DNA of 64,000 nt from Companilactobacillus bobalius (GTDB lineage Bacteria; Bacillota; Bacilli; Lactobacillales; Lactobacillaceae), in contig NZ_LNUA01000031.1 in the NCBI RefSeq assembly GCF_009764355.1, positions 186,001-250,000 on the forward strand. Direction: 5' to 3'. The stretch's first letter is position 1, and the number at the start of each line of letters is the position of its first letter. The notes under the pieces are model-generated. The model did not search any database. It was given only the letters and a program-made list of their open reading frames with translations, and was not told the origin of the DNA. This document shows positions 18,653 through 26,306 of this stretch, piece by piece. A program made the position numbers and the translations under genes.

Positions 18653-19645
18653 ATGAAAAGAATTGGCTGGATTGATTTTGGCAAAGGTTTGACGATTTTC
18701 TTTGTGGTCGTAGCCCACTGCCTGAGTGATCTGTTAGAATCAAACCACTTTGGAAATTATAATTTGCTATCACAGTTTTTACTGGGAATTATTTTGACCT
18801 TCGTCATGCCTTGTTTCTTTGCGCTATCAGGGTTCTTGTATCGTGCTCCTAAGTCGAGTGGTGAGTATCTTAAAGGGATGGAGAAAAAATTTTGCGGATT
18901 GATGATTCCCTATGCAATTTTTTCCGTAATTTTTATTATGCTGCAACAATTCGACAAGAGTAATGTTAATAAGTTATATACCTGGGGCAGTTTGGGGCAG
19001 ATTTGGAATAAACCGATTGGTGAGTTGTGGTTTTTGTACAGTTTATTCTTTATCTTTTTAGTAGTTGGTTTGATCGATTTATTGCACATTCAATGGTACT
19101 GGCAATTGCTTATTTATGGCGGTTTATTCATTCTTGTACAGACAGTTCAACTGCCATTCATGGTTTCTGGAACTTTTGGTTGGTTACCTTGCTTTATGAT
19201 TGGAGTCGTTTTAAAGAAACATCAAGCTTTGTTGAAGAACAAGTTACTATTCTTTGGTTCATTAGGTGGGATGTTGGTCAGTCTGGTATTTCAATATTTT
19301 CTAGTCAGTGATTGGTACAACACTGATGGAATGGTACCGGCAACTAGCATTTCTAAATTATTGAGTATTTTCGTTTTCTTCTATCTTTTTAGTAATCTAC
19401 ATCCAAGTCGTTTATATAACTACTTCAGTAGATATGGTCAAGCTTCAATCGTAATTTATCTAGTTCACGTTCCGATTAAGACATTGTTGAAAGTGCTGCT
19501 CTTTAAGATTGTTTTATCAAATTACTTCTTGGTTGTATTGGCTTTGATTGCTGGGACTTGGTTATTGTCACTCTTCGTTTGCTTTTTGGTCAATAGAATT
19601 AAATTGGTCAGATGGATTTTTTATCCACGACTAGTGCGGAGTTAG
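18653..19645 (+). CDS. acyltransferase 3 family membrane protein (intact copy)
   Basis: A 330-residue multi-pass protein beginning MKRIGWIDFGKGLTIFFV, with VVAHC near residue 23 as the probable catalytic His and MPCFFALSGFLYR, as in the OafA/acyltransferase 3 family. About ten membrane segments are visible. SD GGGAGG supports the ATG at 18653. It probably acetylates or otherwise acylates EPS or another wall polymer. It is the intact paralogue of the broken gene at 4906-5898, and each follows an LCP gene. Confidence 0.88.
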   Translation: MKRIGWIDFGKGLTIFFVVVAHCLSDLLESNHFGNYNLLSQFLLGIILTFVMPCFFALSGFLYRAPKSSGEYLKGMEKKFCGLMIPYAIFSVIFIMLQQFDKSNVNKLYTWGSLGQIWNKPIGELWFLYSLFFIFLVVGLIDLLHIQWYWQLLIYGGLFILVQTVQLPFMVSGTFGWLPCFMIGVVLKKHQALLKNKLLFFGSLGGMLVSLVFQYFLVSDWYNTDGMVPATSISKLLSIFVFFYLFSNLHPSRLYNYFSRYGQASIVIYLVHVPIKTLLKVLLFKIVLSNYFLVVLALIAGTWLLSLFVCFLVNRIKLVRWIFYPRLVRS

Positions 19646-19734
19646 ACAAAAAGTACAAAACGATTCTTATAAATAACTACATAAGAATTCATGAACTATT
19701 ATTACGGCAGAAGATATGGAAAAGGATGATAGTT

Positions 19735-21852
19735 ATGTTATTAAATAAGAAATGTGTATATTTAGGGGCAACACTATTTTCAGCAATGATTTTGACATCA
19801 TTATCAAATCAAACCGTTAAAGCCGATACTACAACTGATGGAAATACTAATGTGAGTGTTGAAAAGGCTGTACCACCAACTACTTCAACCACTACAACGA
19901 CTCAAGCACCAACAAATAATACTGATGTATCAAAACTGGTAACAACTACGCAATCATCAACAGTTGATACGCAAACAGAAAAGACGCCAACCACGGCTAC
20001 ATCAAAACCAGTTACGACTACAACACAGTCAACAACTACTAATGTACAAAAAACAACTGCACCAACTGACAATTCAGTAGCAAAACCTGAAGTTACTCAA
20101 ACTGCCAAACCAGTAGTTAAAGTGGCACCGACTGTAGTTAAGAAAACACCAGCAACTAATGTGGTAGCGAACAAGCCAGAATCGGCAGATACAGTCATAG
20201 ATATCAAGGATCCGACACTATCATCAATGGTCAAATGGTCATTGGGTTTGAATGATAAGGACAAAGTAACCGTTGGAGAATTTCAAAAGTTTAATAATTC
20301 TGAATTTTTCCTAAATGAAACGGTTTATTTATCTGGCATTAATCCTAATGTGACAGATGAAACCGATACGCCAATTGAAAATCTTGATGGTTTGCAAGTT
20401 TTGAAGTATTTACCAAAGAATACTCAGGTATTTTTCCAAGTTAAATTAGCTTCAGATCCGAAAGCTGACCTCGATTTGTCACCTTTGTATGGAATTCCAA
20501 TTTACAATTTTACTTTGGACGGCAACTATAGCAATGCTAAGGCTAAGGAAATTGATTTGAATCAATTGGTTAAATTGGATATTTCTAAAGCTACAAATGT
20601 TGAATTAACTGGTGATACTGCCGTTTCAGCTAATTCAGGAATTACGCAAGCACAATTAGAAAAGATTGCACCATGGCTGGTCAAATATGCTAATAACGGT
20701 AAAACATACAATGACATTGTTTTGAATAACGGTTCGATTTCTAACTTTTCGGCCTTGAAAGGTATCAATCGAACAAAATCGGTAACTGTATTCGTTAATC
20801 ACAATAATGTAGCCAGCACTATACCTGTCTACGCTACCGCAAGTAAAGCAGGTCTAATCTTTACTGCTTTGCCATTTAAAGGAATTGATGGTGAAGATCT
20901 GGCCTCGACTTACCACTACACGACGACGGTCAAGACGCCTGCTGACGATAACTTGATTCATGTTAAAGGCGACGTTTATAAGATTGCCGATCCTGACACT
21001 TCGGCTAAGAAATTAACTTACGGCATTATTGGCGACTACATCAGCAGTAATGACGATTCGATGTTGCAGAAGAGCTACGGCAACTCAACTTTGGAATACT
21101 TCGGGATGTACTCACAACCTTTGATTTGGAAGACTTCAACTAAACCTGTGATTGAACCGACAACACCTGCGCAATCTACAGAGACTGGTGATTCAACTGG
21201 ATCAAGTAACGTTCTTGACACTGCAGGTAATGAATCTAGTGAAACAACCACAACTCCAGTGGCACCAACATATGTTGATAAGAGTGGTGTTGTCAGAACT
21301 TTCAATGGTTATACAAAATTAACTGATATTGAAGGTAACACATTGGCAGTTGAATTAGGGCCTAATACCGGTTGGACTTATGACAGAGTAGTGGAAATCA
21401 ATGGTCAACAATATTATGAAGTGGGAACTAATGAATACTTGTTAGCTGATAGTGGAATTACTTATACACCAATTCAAACGAGAACAGTTTTGGCAGCAAG
21501 TTCAGCTGTACCTTTGTTCAATTCAAAAGGTATTAAATTGAGTACAACTTTGCCAGCACGTTCCAATTGGTTAACTGATAGTAGTGCCACTATTAATGGA
21601 ATCAAAATGTATCGTGTTGCCAGTGACGAGTGGGTAGCCGCTGATGCAGTGAATGTTTCTGGTAGTAAGGTAGTTTCAACCACATTCCCCAAAGTCTTCA
21701 CTGCTAAAGTTAAAACACCAGTTTATTCGGCTACTGGTAAGTTATTAGATTATCAATTGGCAACTGGTACTTCTTGGAAAGTTGACCGTAAGGTTGTCAT
21801 TAATGGAATTGCTTATTATCGTATTGCTACAGATGAATTTGTTCGTGCATGA
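19735..21852 (+). CDS. secreted SLAP-domain surface protein with Thr-rich linker
   Basis: A 705-residue exported protein. I start at the ATG at 19735 (AAAGGATGA upstream), which gives a clean signal peptide ending near VKADT; the frame is open further upstream but has no SD there. Residues about 33-150 are a Thr/Pro/Val linker. Residues about 150-480 look like a leucine-rich/internalin-like region followed by a beta-rich domain. The C-terminus has three SLAP-like repeats ending NGQQYYEVGTNEY, NGIKMYRVASDEW and NGIAYYRIATDEF, which bind the wall non-covalently. It lies among LCP and acyltransferase genes. The ligand is unknown. Confidence 0.85.
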   Translation: MLLNKKCVYLGATLFSAMILTSLSNQTVKADTTTDGNTNVSVEKAVPPTTSTTTTTQAPTNNTDVSKLVTTTQSSTVDTQTEKTPTTATSKPVTTTTQSTTTNVQKTTAPTDNSVAKPEVTQTAKPVVKVAPTVVKKTPATNVVANKPESADTVIDIKDPTLSSMVKWSLGLNDKDKVTVGEFQKFNNSEFFLNETVYLSGINPNVTDETDTPIENLDGLQVLKYLPKNTQVFFQVKLASDPKADLDLSPLYGIPIYNFTLDGNYSNAKAKEIDLNQLVKLDISKATNVELTGDTAVSANSGITQAQLEKIAPWLVKYANNGKTYNDIVLNNGSISNFSALKGINRTKSVTVFVNHNNVASTIPVYATASKAGLIFTALPFKGIDGEDLASTYHYTTTVKTPADDNLIHVKGDVYKIADPDTSAKKLTYGIIGDYISSNDDSMLQKSYGNSTLEYFGMYSQPLIWKTSTKPVIEPTTPAQSTETGDSTGSSNVLDTAGNESSETTTTPVAPTYVDKSGVVRTFNGYTKLTDIEGNTLAVELGPNTGWTYDRVVEINGQQYYEVGTNEYLLADSGITYTPIQTRTVLAASSAVPLFNSKGIKLSTTLPARSNWLTDSSATINGIKMYRVASDEWVAADAVNVSGSKVVSTTFPKVFTAKVKTPVYSATGKLLDYQLATGTSWKVDRKVVINGIAYYRIATDEFVRA

Positions 21853-21856
21853 TGAG

Positions 21857-21891
21857 AAATCGCTAAAATCAAACAGATTTTAGCGATTTTT
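21857..21891 (+). terminator. Rho-independent terminator after SLAP protein
   Basis: AAATCGCTAAAATC / GATTTTAGCGATTT with an AAACA loop, a near-perfect 14-bp stem followed by T residues. Confidence 0.92.
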
Positions 21892-21999
21892 GTTTCCTAT
21901 ATTAAAGATATTTCCGTCTATACCTCTAATCACCTTGGCAAATATGATAAAGTTCATATGAGCACCTAAGGGTAGTTAGAAAATGTGGGGGAAAACAAC

Positions 22000-23421
22000 A
22001 TGCACAAAAAACACAAAAGTCACACATTTCGTAATGTATTTTTGTCAATTTTAGCTTTGCTCATCTTCGGTACAGCGGCATTTGGAATGTCACACTATCG
22101 TAGTGTCAAAGCAGCAATTAACAGTTCTTTTGCACCGTCTGGTGCGAATAAATCACGTAATGTCAGTTCAATTTTGAAAAAGAGGACTCCGGTTTCAATC
22201 TTATTAATGGGGACAGATAATGGAGCTTCTGGTCGTAATTATACGGGTCGCACGGACTCAATGATGGTCGTTACAATCGACCCTAAGACTAGAAAAACTT
22301 CTATTACAAGTATTCCAAGGGATGTAGCAGTTGTAGTTCCAGGTTACAAAGGGAAGTCACCTGCTAAAATAGATGCGGCTTATTCTTATGGCCAGGCTAA
22401 AACAGCTGTGACAACTGTATCTAAACTTTTGAACGTACCAATCGATTTTTATGCCTTGATTAATTTAGAAGGTATGGAAGATGTGATCGATCAAGTCGGT
22501 GGAGTTGATGTCTACGAACAAGGGGAAAAGACACATATGGATGGTGCCAAAGCCATTGATTATGTCAATAACGCCAATAACGATTATGGTCGTCAGTTAC
22601 GTCAATTCGACGTTCTAAGTGCCATTTTGCATAAGAGTGACTCAATTTCAACCTTGTTAAATCAAAGTTTCTTCAACTCAATGGCTGAACAAACACAGAC
22701 TGATTTAACCTTCGCTGATTTGAACGTTTTAGCTAAGAATTATTTCTATAATGGCGAAACGAATCAAACACATATGAAAGGTACAGCGGCAAAAGTTGCT
22801 GGTCAAAGTATGAAAATCGTCAAGGATTCAGAGTTGCAGCGAGTAACTAACTTTATTCGTGACAATTTGAATTTAGAACACGTCAAGACAGGTAAGATTT
22901 CTTATCAAAAGGGTGAAAAGATTACCGAACCAGCTAAAAAGAAGGACAAGAAGAAAAAGGTAACTAAGAAGAAGACCAAGAAAGAATCGACTAAGAAGGA
23001 AACAACTGACAGCAATACTTCTGATACTGATAGTGGAACAGCCAATAGTGCTGCATCTGATACAACTGGTACCACGAGTTCAGCAACAGGTTCTTCCTCA
23101 ACAGCCGGATCCGGTGCAACAGGTAATAGTGCTGGAAGTACTTCATCTTATGGTAGCAATTCTTCAAGTGGCACATCATCTAGTACTGGTTCTTCATACG
23201 GAAGTGGTTCATCAACAGGTAACAGCGGAAGTTCAGCAAATAGCGGCTATTATGGTGGCGGTTCGTCATCTAATACCGGAAGCTCCAGTTCAACAACCGG
23301 TAGCGGCAGTTCTTCAAGTAATAGTGGTGAATCCTCATATGGAGGCGGTTCATCAGCATCTACTGACAGTTCTAGCAGTGATGTAAATAATGGTTATGCA
23401 TCATCAGGTTATGGTGAATAA
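22000..23421 (+). CDS. LCP family protein (copy 3) with Lys-rich and Ser/Gly-rich tail
   Basis: A 473-residue LCP paralogue; the ATG at 22000 follows GGGGGAAAAC. It keeps GRTDSMM and SIPRD, but the second arginine block (SRMR in copy 1) is VNNA, and about 18 residues before it are missing (GGVDVYEQGEKTHMDG). It keeps DYGRQLRQ. From about residue 305 a Lys-rich stretch leads into roughly 130 residues of Ser/Gly/Thr repeats ending NNGYASSGYGE, unlike the other copies. Such tails act as wall-spanning spacers. Activity is uncertain because part of the binding site is lost. Confidence 0.88.
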   Translation: MHKKHKSHTFRNVFLSILALLIFGTAAFGMSHYRSVKAAINSSFAPSGANKSRNVSSILKKRTPVSILLMGTDNGASGRNYTGRTDSMMVVTIDPKTRKTSITSIPRDVAVVVPGYKGKSPAKIDAAYSYGQAKTAVTTVSKLLNVPIDFYALINLEGMEDVIDQVGGVDVYEQGEKTHMDGAKAIDYVNNANNDYGRQLRQFDVLSAILHKSDSISTLLNQSFFNSMAEQTQTDLTFADLNVLAKNYFYNGETNQTHMKGTAAKVAGQSMKIVKDSELQRVTNFIRDNLNLEHVKTGKISYQKGEKITEPAKKKDKKKKVTKKKTKKESTKKETTDSNTSDTDSGTANSAASDTTGTTSSATGSSSTAGSGATGNSAGSTSSYGSNSSSGTSSSTGSSYGSGSSTGNSGSSANSGYYGGGSSSNTGSSSSTTGSGSSSSNSGESSYGGGSSASTDSSSSDVNNGYASSGYGE

Positions 23422-23426
23422 AATAA

Positions 23427-23467
23427 AAGGTTTCTTCAAATTTAAACTTGAAGGAACCTTTTTTTGT
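23427..23467 (+). terminator. Rho-independent terminator after LCP copy 3
   Basis: AAGGTTTCTTCAA / TTGAAGGAACCTT stem and seven T residues. Confidence 0.9.
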
Positions 23468-23554
23468 TACACAATTTCAAAATTGCTTTTAAATTGGATT
23501 TTAAAATTACACAGTATATATATTTAAGATGTAATGAAAAAGAGGTTAGTAATT

Positions 23555-23787
23555 ATGGATAATAATAGTGTAAAAAAATCATAAGAAAGTACCGTAACTC
23601 TTATCAAAAGGAGGAAATGGGAGGACATCTTCTGGGAAATGAACTCTAATGTATACCTGACAAACAAGATATTATTCAAATTGTCTTTGATTCTTCCACA
23701 GGGAAAGGGATAAAAAAACGAAGACCTGCTTTGGTAATGAGCAATAAAGGATATAGTGAAATAACTGATTTGGTAGTTATATCTTGA
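23555..23787 (+). pseudogene. relic of a mazEF-type toxin-antitoxin pair
   Basis: The toxin relic is read from 23650 to a stop at 23785-23787: CIPDKQDIIQIVFDSS, then KKRRPALVMSN. This is the start of a MazF/PemK toxin (Y-I-P-x-x-G-D-I and R-R-P-A-L-V), cut to about 45 of the usual 110 residues. An indel separates the ATG at 23649 from this frame. Upstream, an ATG at 23555 begins a broken antitoxin-like stretch, and 23610-23649 reads as the last residues of a MazE-like antitoxin (MGGHLLGNEL). Its stop overlaps the toxin ATG as TAATG, the classic operon junction. Both genes look non-functional. Confidence 0.65.
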
Positions 23788-23824
23788 GTTAATATGCTTT
23801 AATTCATTATCGTAGAAAATCAAA

Positions 23825-23868
23825 AATTCCACTAAATAACTAATCAAGTTATTTTAGTGGAATTTTTT
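23825..23868. terminator. bidirectional terminator between mazEF relic and metal repressor
   Basis: AATTCCACTAAATAACT / AGTTATTTTAGTGGAATT stem with A and T runs on both sides. It most clearly serves the minus-strand repressor gene that ends at 23872. Confidence 0.88.
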
Positions 23869-23871
23869 GCG

Positions 23872-24231
23872 TTAGAAGTCATTGTCATCTTCAATAATAT
23901 GTTCTTTAGTTTGATTGAAGATGGTAATAATATGTTGATCGCTCAAACGGTAGTGAATATTTCTACCACGTCTGGCGTTGGAGACCAAATTTAACTGTTT
24001 CAAAATGCTGAGTTGGTGGGAGATGGAGGACTGGCTCATGTCCAAGGTATCCGCAATCTCACCGACACTTAAAGGCGTTTCAGATAAAGCTAAGATGATC
24101 TTAACTCGGGTCATATCGCCGAATGCTTTGAAGATGTTGACCATGGCTTCCAAATCGGTATCATCGGGTAAACCTTGCTTTAAATTATGGAGAGCTTGTT
24201 GGTGTTCCATCTCAAAATTTTGTTCTGACAT
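23872..24231 (-). CDS. ArsR/SmtB-family metal-sensing repressor (CzrA-like)
   Basis: A 119-residue winged-helix repressor with recognition region LSVGEIADTLDMSQSSISHQLSILKQLNLV. The alpha-3 ELCVCD metal box of CadC is absent (VGEIAD). The C-terminal helix has a perfect D-x-H-(x10)-H-x-x-E pattern in DQHIITIFNQTKEHIIE, the alpha-5 zinc/cobalt site of CzrA and SmtB. It should therefore sense Zn/Co rather than Cd/Pb through thiolates. It is transcribed divergently from the P-type ATPase, 121 bp apart, with a palindrome between them. Confidence 0.92.
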   Translation of the reverse strand: MSEQNFEMEHQQALHNLKQGLPDDTDLEAMVNIFKAFGDMTRVKIILALSETPLSVGEIADTLDMSQSSISHQLSILKQLNLVSNARRGRNIHYRLSDQHIITIFNQTKEHIIEDDNDF

Positions 24232-24257
24232 TTTTTGTTCCTCTTATCAAAAATAGG

Positions 24258-24311
24258 TTGCAAACTGATACTTTATTATATTATAATTCACATATGAATG
24301 AATGCTCATAT
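24258..24311 (+). promoter_or_regulatory. promoter and ArsR-type operator of the metal ATPase
   Basis: TTGCAA (24258-24263) and TATAAT (24282-24287), 18 bp apart, form a good promoter. Just after the -10 lies ATATGA-N8-TCATAT (24292-24311), an inverted repeat of the ArsR/SmtB operator type. A repressor bound there would block transcription of the ATPase until metal is bound. Confidence 0.7.
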
Positions 24312-24352
24312 ATTCAATTGAACATGTAAACTCTTTCGAGGAGGACAACGTT

Positions 24353-26266
24353 ATGAAATTATATAATGTCCAAACTGATTACAAAGTTAAAAAGAAAGCT
24401 AATCAAATAAAAAGTGAAATGAGTTCGGAAACAAAACTGACAATCACGCGACTATTGATTGCCTTCATTTTGTTGATAGTGGGGTCCAGTTCCTTTGTTC
24501 CGGAACCTTTTAATATTGTCTTATTGGTCGGAGCCTATCTAGTTATTGGGGCACGGATCGTTTGGCAGGCCATCAAGAATATTTTTCACGGAGAAATTTT
24601 CGATGAGAACTTCCTGATGAGTATCGCCACGATTGGGGCAATCATTCTCAAACAATATCCTGAGGCCATTGCGGTTATGCTTTTTTATGAGTTGGGTAAT
24701 GTTTTTGAAGACATTGCTGTTAATAAGTCAAAACGTTCTATTTCAGCTTTACTAGAAGTAAAGCCGGCTTACGCAACTTTGATTTCAGGCGATCAGAATA
24801 ATGTTGTTGATCCTAATCTGGTTCAGATTGGTGATACAATTTTGGTTAAACCTGGAGAAAAAATTCCACTAGATGGAACAGTTGTTTTAGGTAGCTCAGC
24901 AGTTGATACATCAGCTCTAACTGGTGAGTCGATGCCACAGTCGATCAAGGTGGGTGATACAGCTTTGAGTGGTTCGATCAACCAGACTGGAACTTTGCGC
25001 ATCAAGGTTACTAAGCTTTACAACGATTCGACCGTAGCCAAGATTTTGGATTTAGTTGAGAATGCTAGCACCAAGAAGGCCGATACGGAAAAATTTATCA
25101 CTAAGTTTGCTAAAATTTATACACCAATCGTAGTCTTTCTAGCAGTAGCCTTAGCAATCGTACCGTCTCTTATGACGAGTGATTGGAATACTTGGATTTA
25201 CCGAGCATTAATTTTCCTAGTAATTTCTTGTCCTTGTGCTCTAGTTATCTCAGTACCATTGAGTTTTTTCGGTGGTATCGGTGCGGCTTCTAAGCAAGGT
25301 ATCCTTGTTAAAGGAAGCAACTACTTGGAAGCCTTGAATGACGTGGATACAGTAGCTTTTGACAAAACGGGAACTTTGACTAAAGGTCAATTCTCAGTTG
25401 TGCAAGTTAATTCGGTAAATATTTTAGAACAAAAATTGTTGCAGATGGCGGCTAGTGTTGAGAAGAATTCAACTCATCCGATTGCTAAATCAATCCTTCA
25501 GGCTTACGAAGGTGAGTTATTGACCGTGACTAAAGCTGATGAAAAAGCCGGACATGGTTTAATGGCTCAAGTAGATGGTCAAGAAGTTATCGTCGGAAAT
25601 GCCAAAGCACTCAAGCAAAACAAGATTGCTTTCACTGAAACAGATGCTGTGGGAACAGTTGTTTACGTGGCTGTCGATAACCAATTCTGGGGTGATATTG
25701 TGATTGCGGATGTGCCTAAGAGTGATGCTCAAAAGGCAATTCAATTGTTGAACAATCGAGGAATTCACAAGAATGTCATGTTAACCGGCGATAATCAAAC
25801 TGTCGGTCAAGCAATGGCTCGGAAGTTAAAAATGAGTGCAGCTTACACGAATCTTTTGCCAGAAAATAAAGTTGAGATTATCAATGATTTATTGAAAGTA
25901 TCACATCAAAACAACAAGAAAGTTGCCTTTGTTGGTGACGGAATCAATGATACTCCCGTTCTAGTAACTGCTGATATCGGTTTTGCAATGGGTGGTTTGG
26001 GTTCAGATGCAGCGGTTGAAGCTGCTGACATCGTCATCATGGGAGACGAGCCATCAAAAGTTTCCGAAGCTATGAAGATAGCCAAAAAGACCCGTCGTAT
26101 TGTGGTTGAGAATATCTCATTTGCCTTGGTCATTAAGATTTTGTTCCTATTATTGGGAGCTTTAGGAATGGTCAACATGTGGCAAGCTGTTTTCGCCGAT
26201 GTTGGAGTAACCATTATAGCTGTTTTAAATGCAATTCGATTGCAATTTATTAACTTTGATAACTAA
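24353..26266 (+). CDS. heavy-metal-translocating P1B-type ATPase (Zn/Cd/Co exporter)
   Basis: A 637-residue membrane ATPase. I start at the ATG at 24353 behind GAGGAGGACAACGTT. Motifs in order: LTGESMPQ (actuator), CPCALVISVP (metal site in the sixth helix), DKTGTLTKG (phosphorylated Asp), THPIAKS (HP motif) and GDGINDTPVL. It has no N-terminal CXXC heavy-metal domain; the N-terminus is only about 60 residues before the first helix. CPC plus the linked CzrA-type regulator indicates export of Zn2+, Cd2+ or Co2+. The substrate is inferred. Confidence 0.93.
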   Translation: MKLYNVQTDYKVKKKANQIKSEMSSETKLTITRLLIAFILLIVGSSSFVPEPFNIVLLVGAYLVIGARIVWQAIKNIFHGEIFDENFLMSIATIGAIILKQYPEAIAVMLFYELGNVFEDIAVNKSKRSISALLEVKPAYATLISGDQNNVVDPNLVQIGDTILVKPGEKIPLDGTVVLGSSAVDTSALTGESMPQSIKVGDTALSGSINQTGTLRIKVTKLYNDSTVAKILDLVENASTKKADTEKFITKFAKIYTPIVVFLAVALAIVPSLMTSDWNTWIYRALIFLVISCPCALVISVPLSFFGGIGAASKQGILVKGSNYLEALNDVDTVAFDKTGTLTKGQFSVVQVNSVNILEQKLLQMAASVEKNSTHPIAKSILQAYEGELLTVTKADEKAGHGLMAQVDGQEVIVGNAKALKQNKIAFTETDAVGTVVYVAVDNQFWGDIVIADVPKSDAQKAIQLLNNRGIHKNVMLTGDNQTVGQAMARKLKMSAAYTNLLPENKVEIINDLLKVSHQNNKKVAFVGDGINDTPVLVTADIGFAMGGLGSDAAVEAADIVIMGDEPSKVSEAMKIAKKTRRIVVENISFALVIKILFLLLGALGMVNMWQAVFADVGVTIIAVLNAIRLQFINFDN

Positions 26267-26278
26267 TATTGAACACAA

Positions 26279-26306
26279 AAAAGAGACCCTTACGGGTCTC
26301 TTTTTT
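26279..26306. terminator. bidirectional terminator
   Basis: AAAAAGAGACCC-TTAC-GGGTCTCTTTTTTT, shared by the ATPase (plus) and the lectin/WxL gene (minus), whose stop lies at its edge. Confidence 0.92.

Noticed and set aside
19612..19734. N-terminal extension of the SLAP protein overlapping the acyltransferase end
   Set aside because: It would bury the signal peptide after 41 residues; the ATG at 19735 has an SD and gives a normal signal sequence.
23033..23386. 117-codon plus-strand ORF rich in Val/Leu/Gln
   Set aside because: It is a shadow of the Ser/Gly-rich tail of LCP copy 3 in another frame; composition follows the repeat codons and there is no SD.
23524..23847. 107-codon minus-strand ORF over the mazEF relic
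   Set aside because: No SD and no recognisable product; the plus-strand translation has the clear MazF-like signal.
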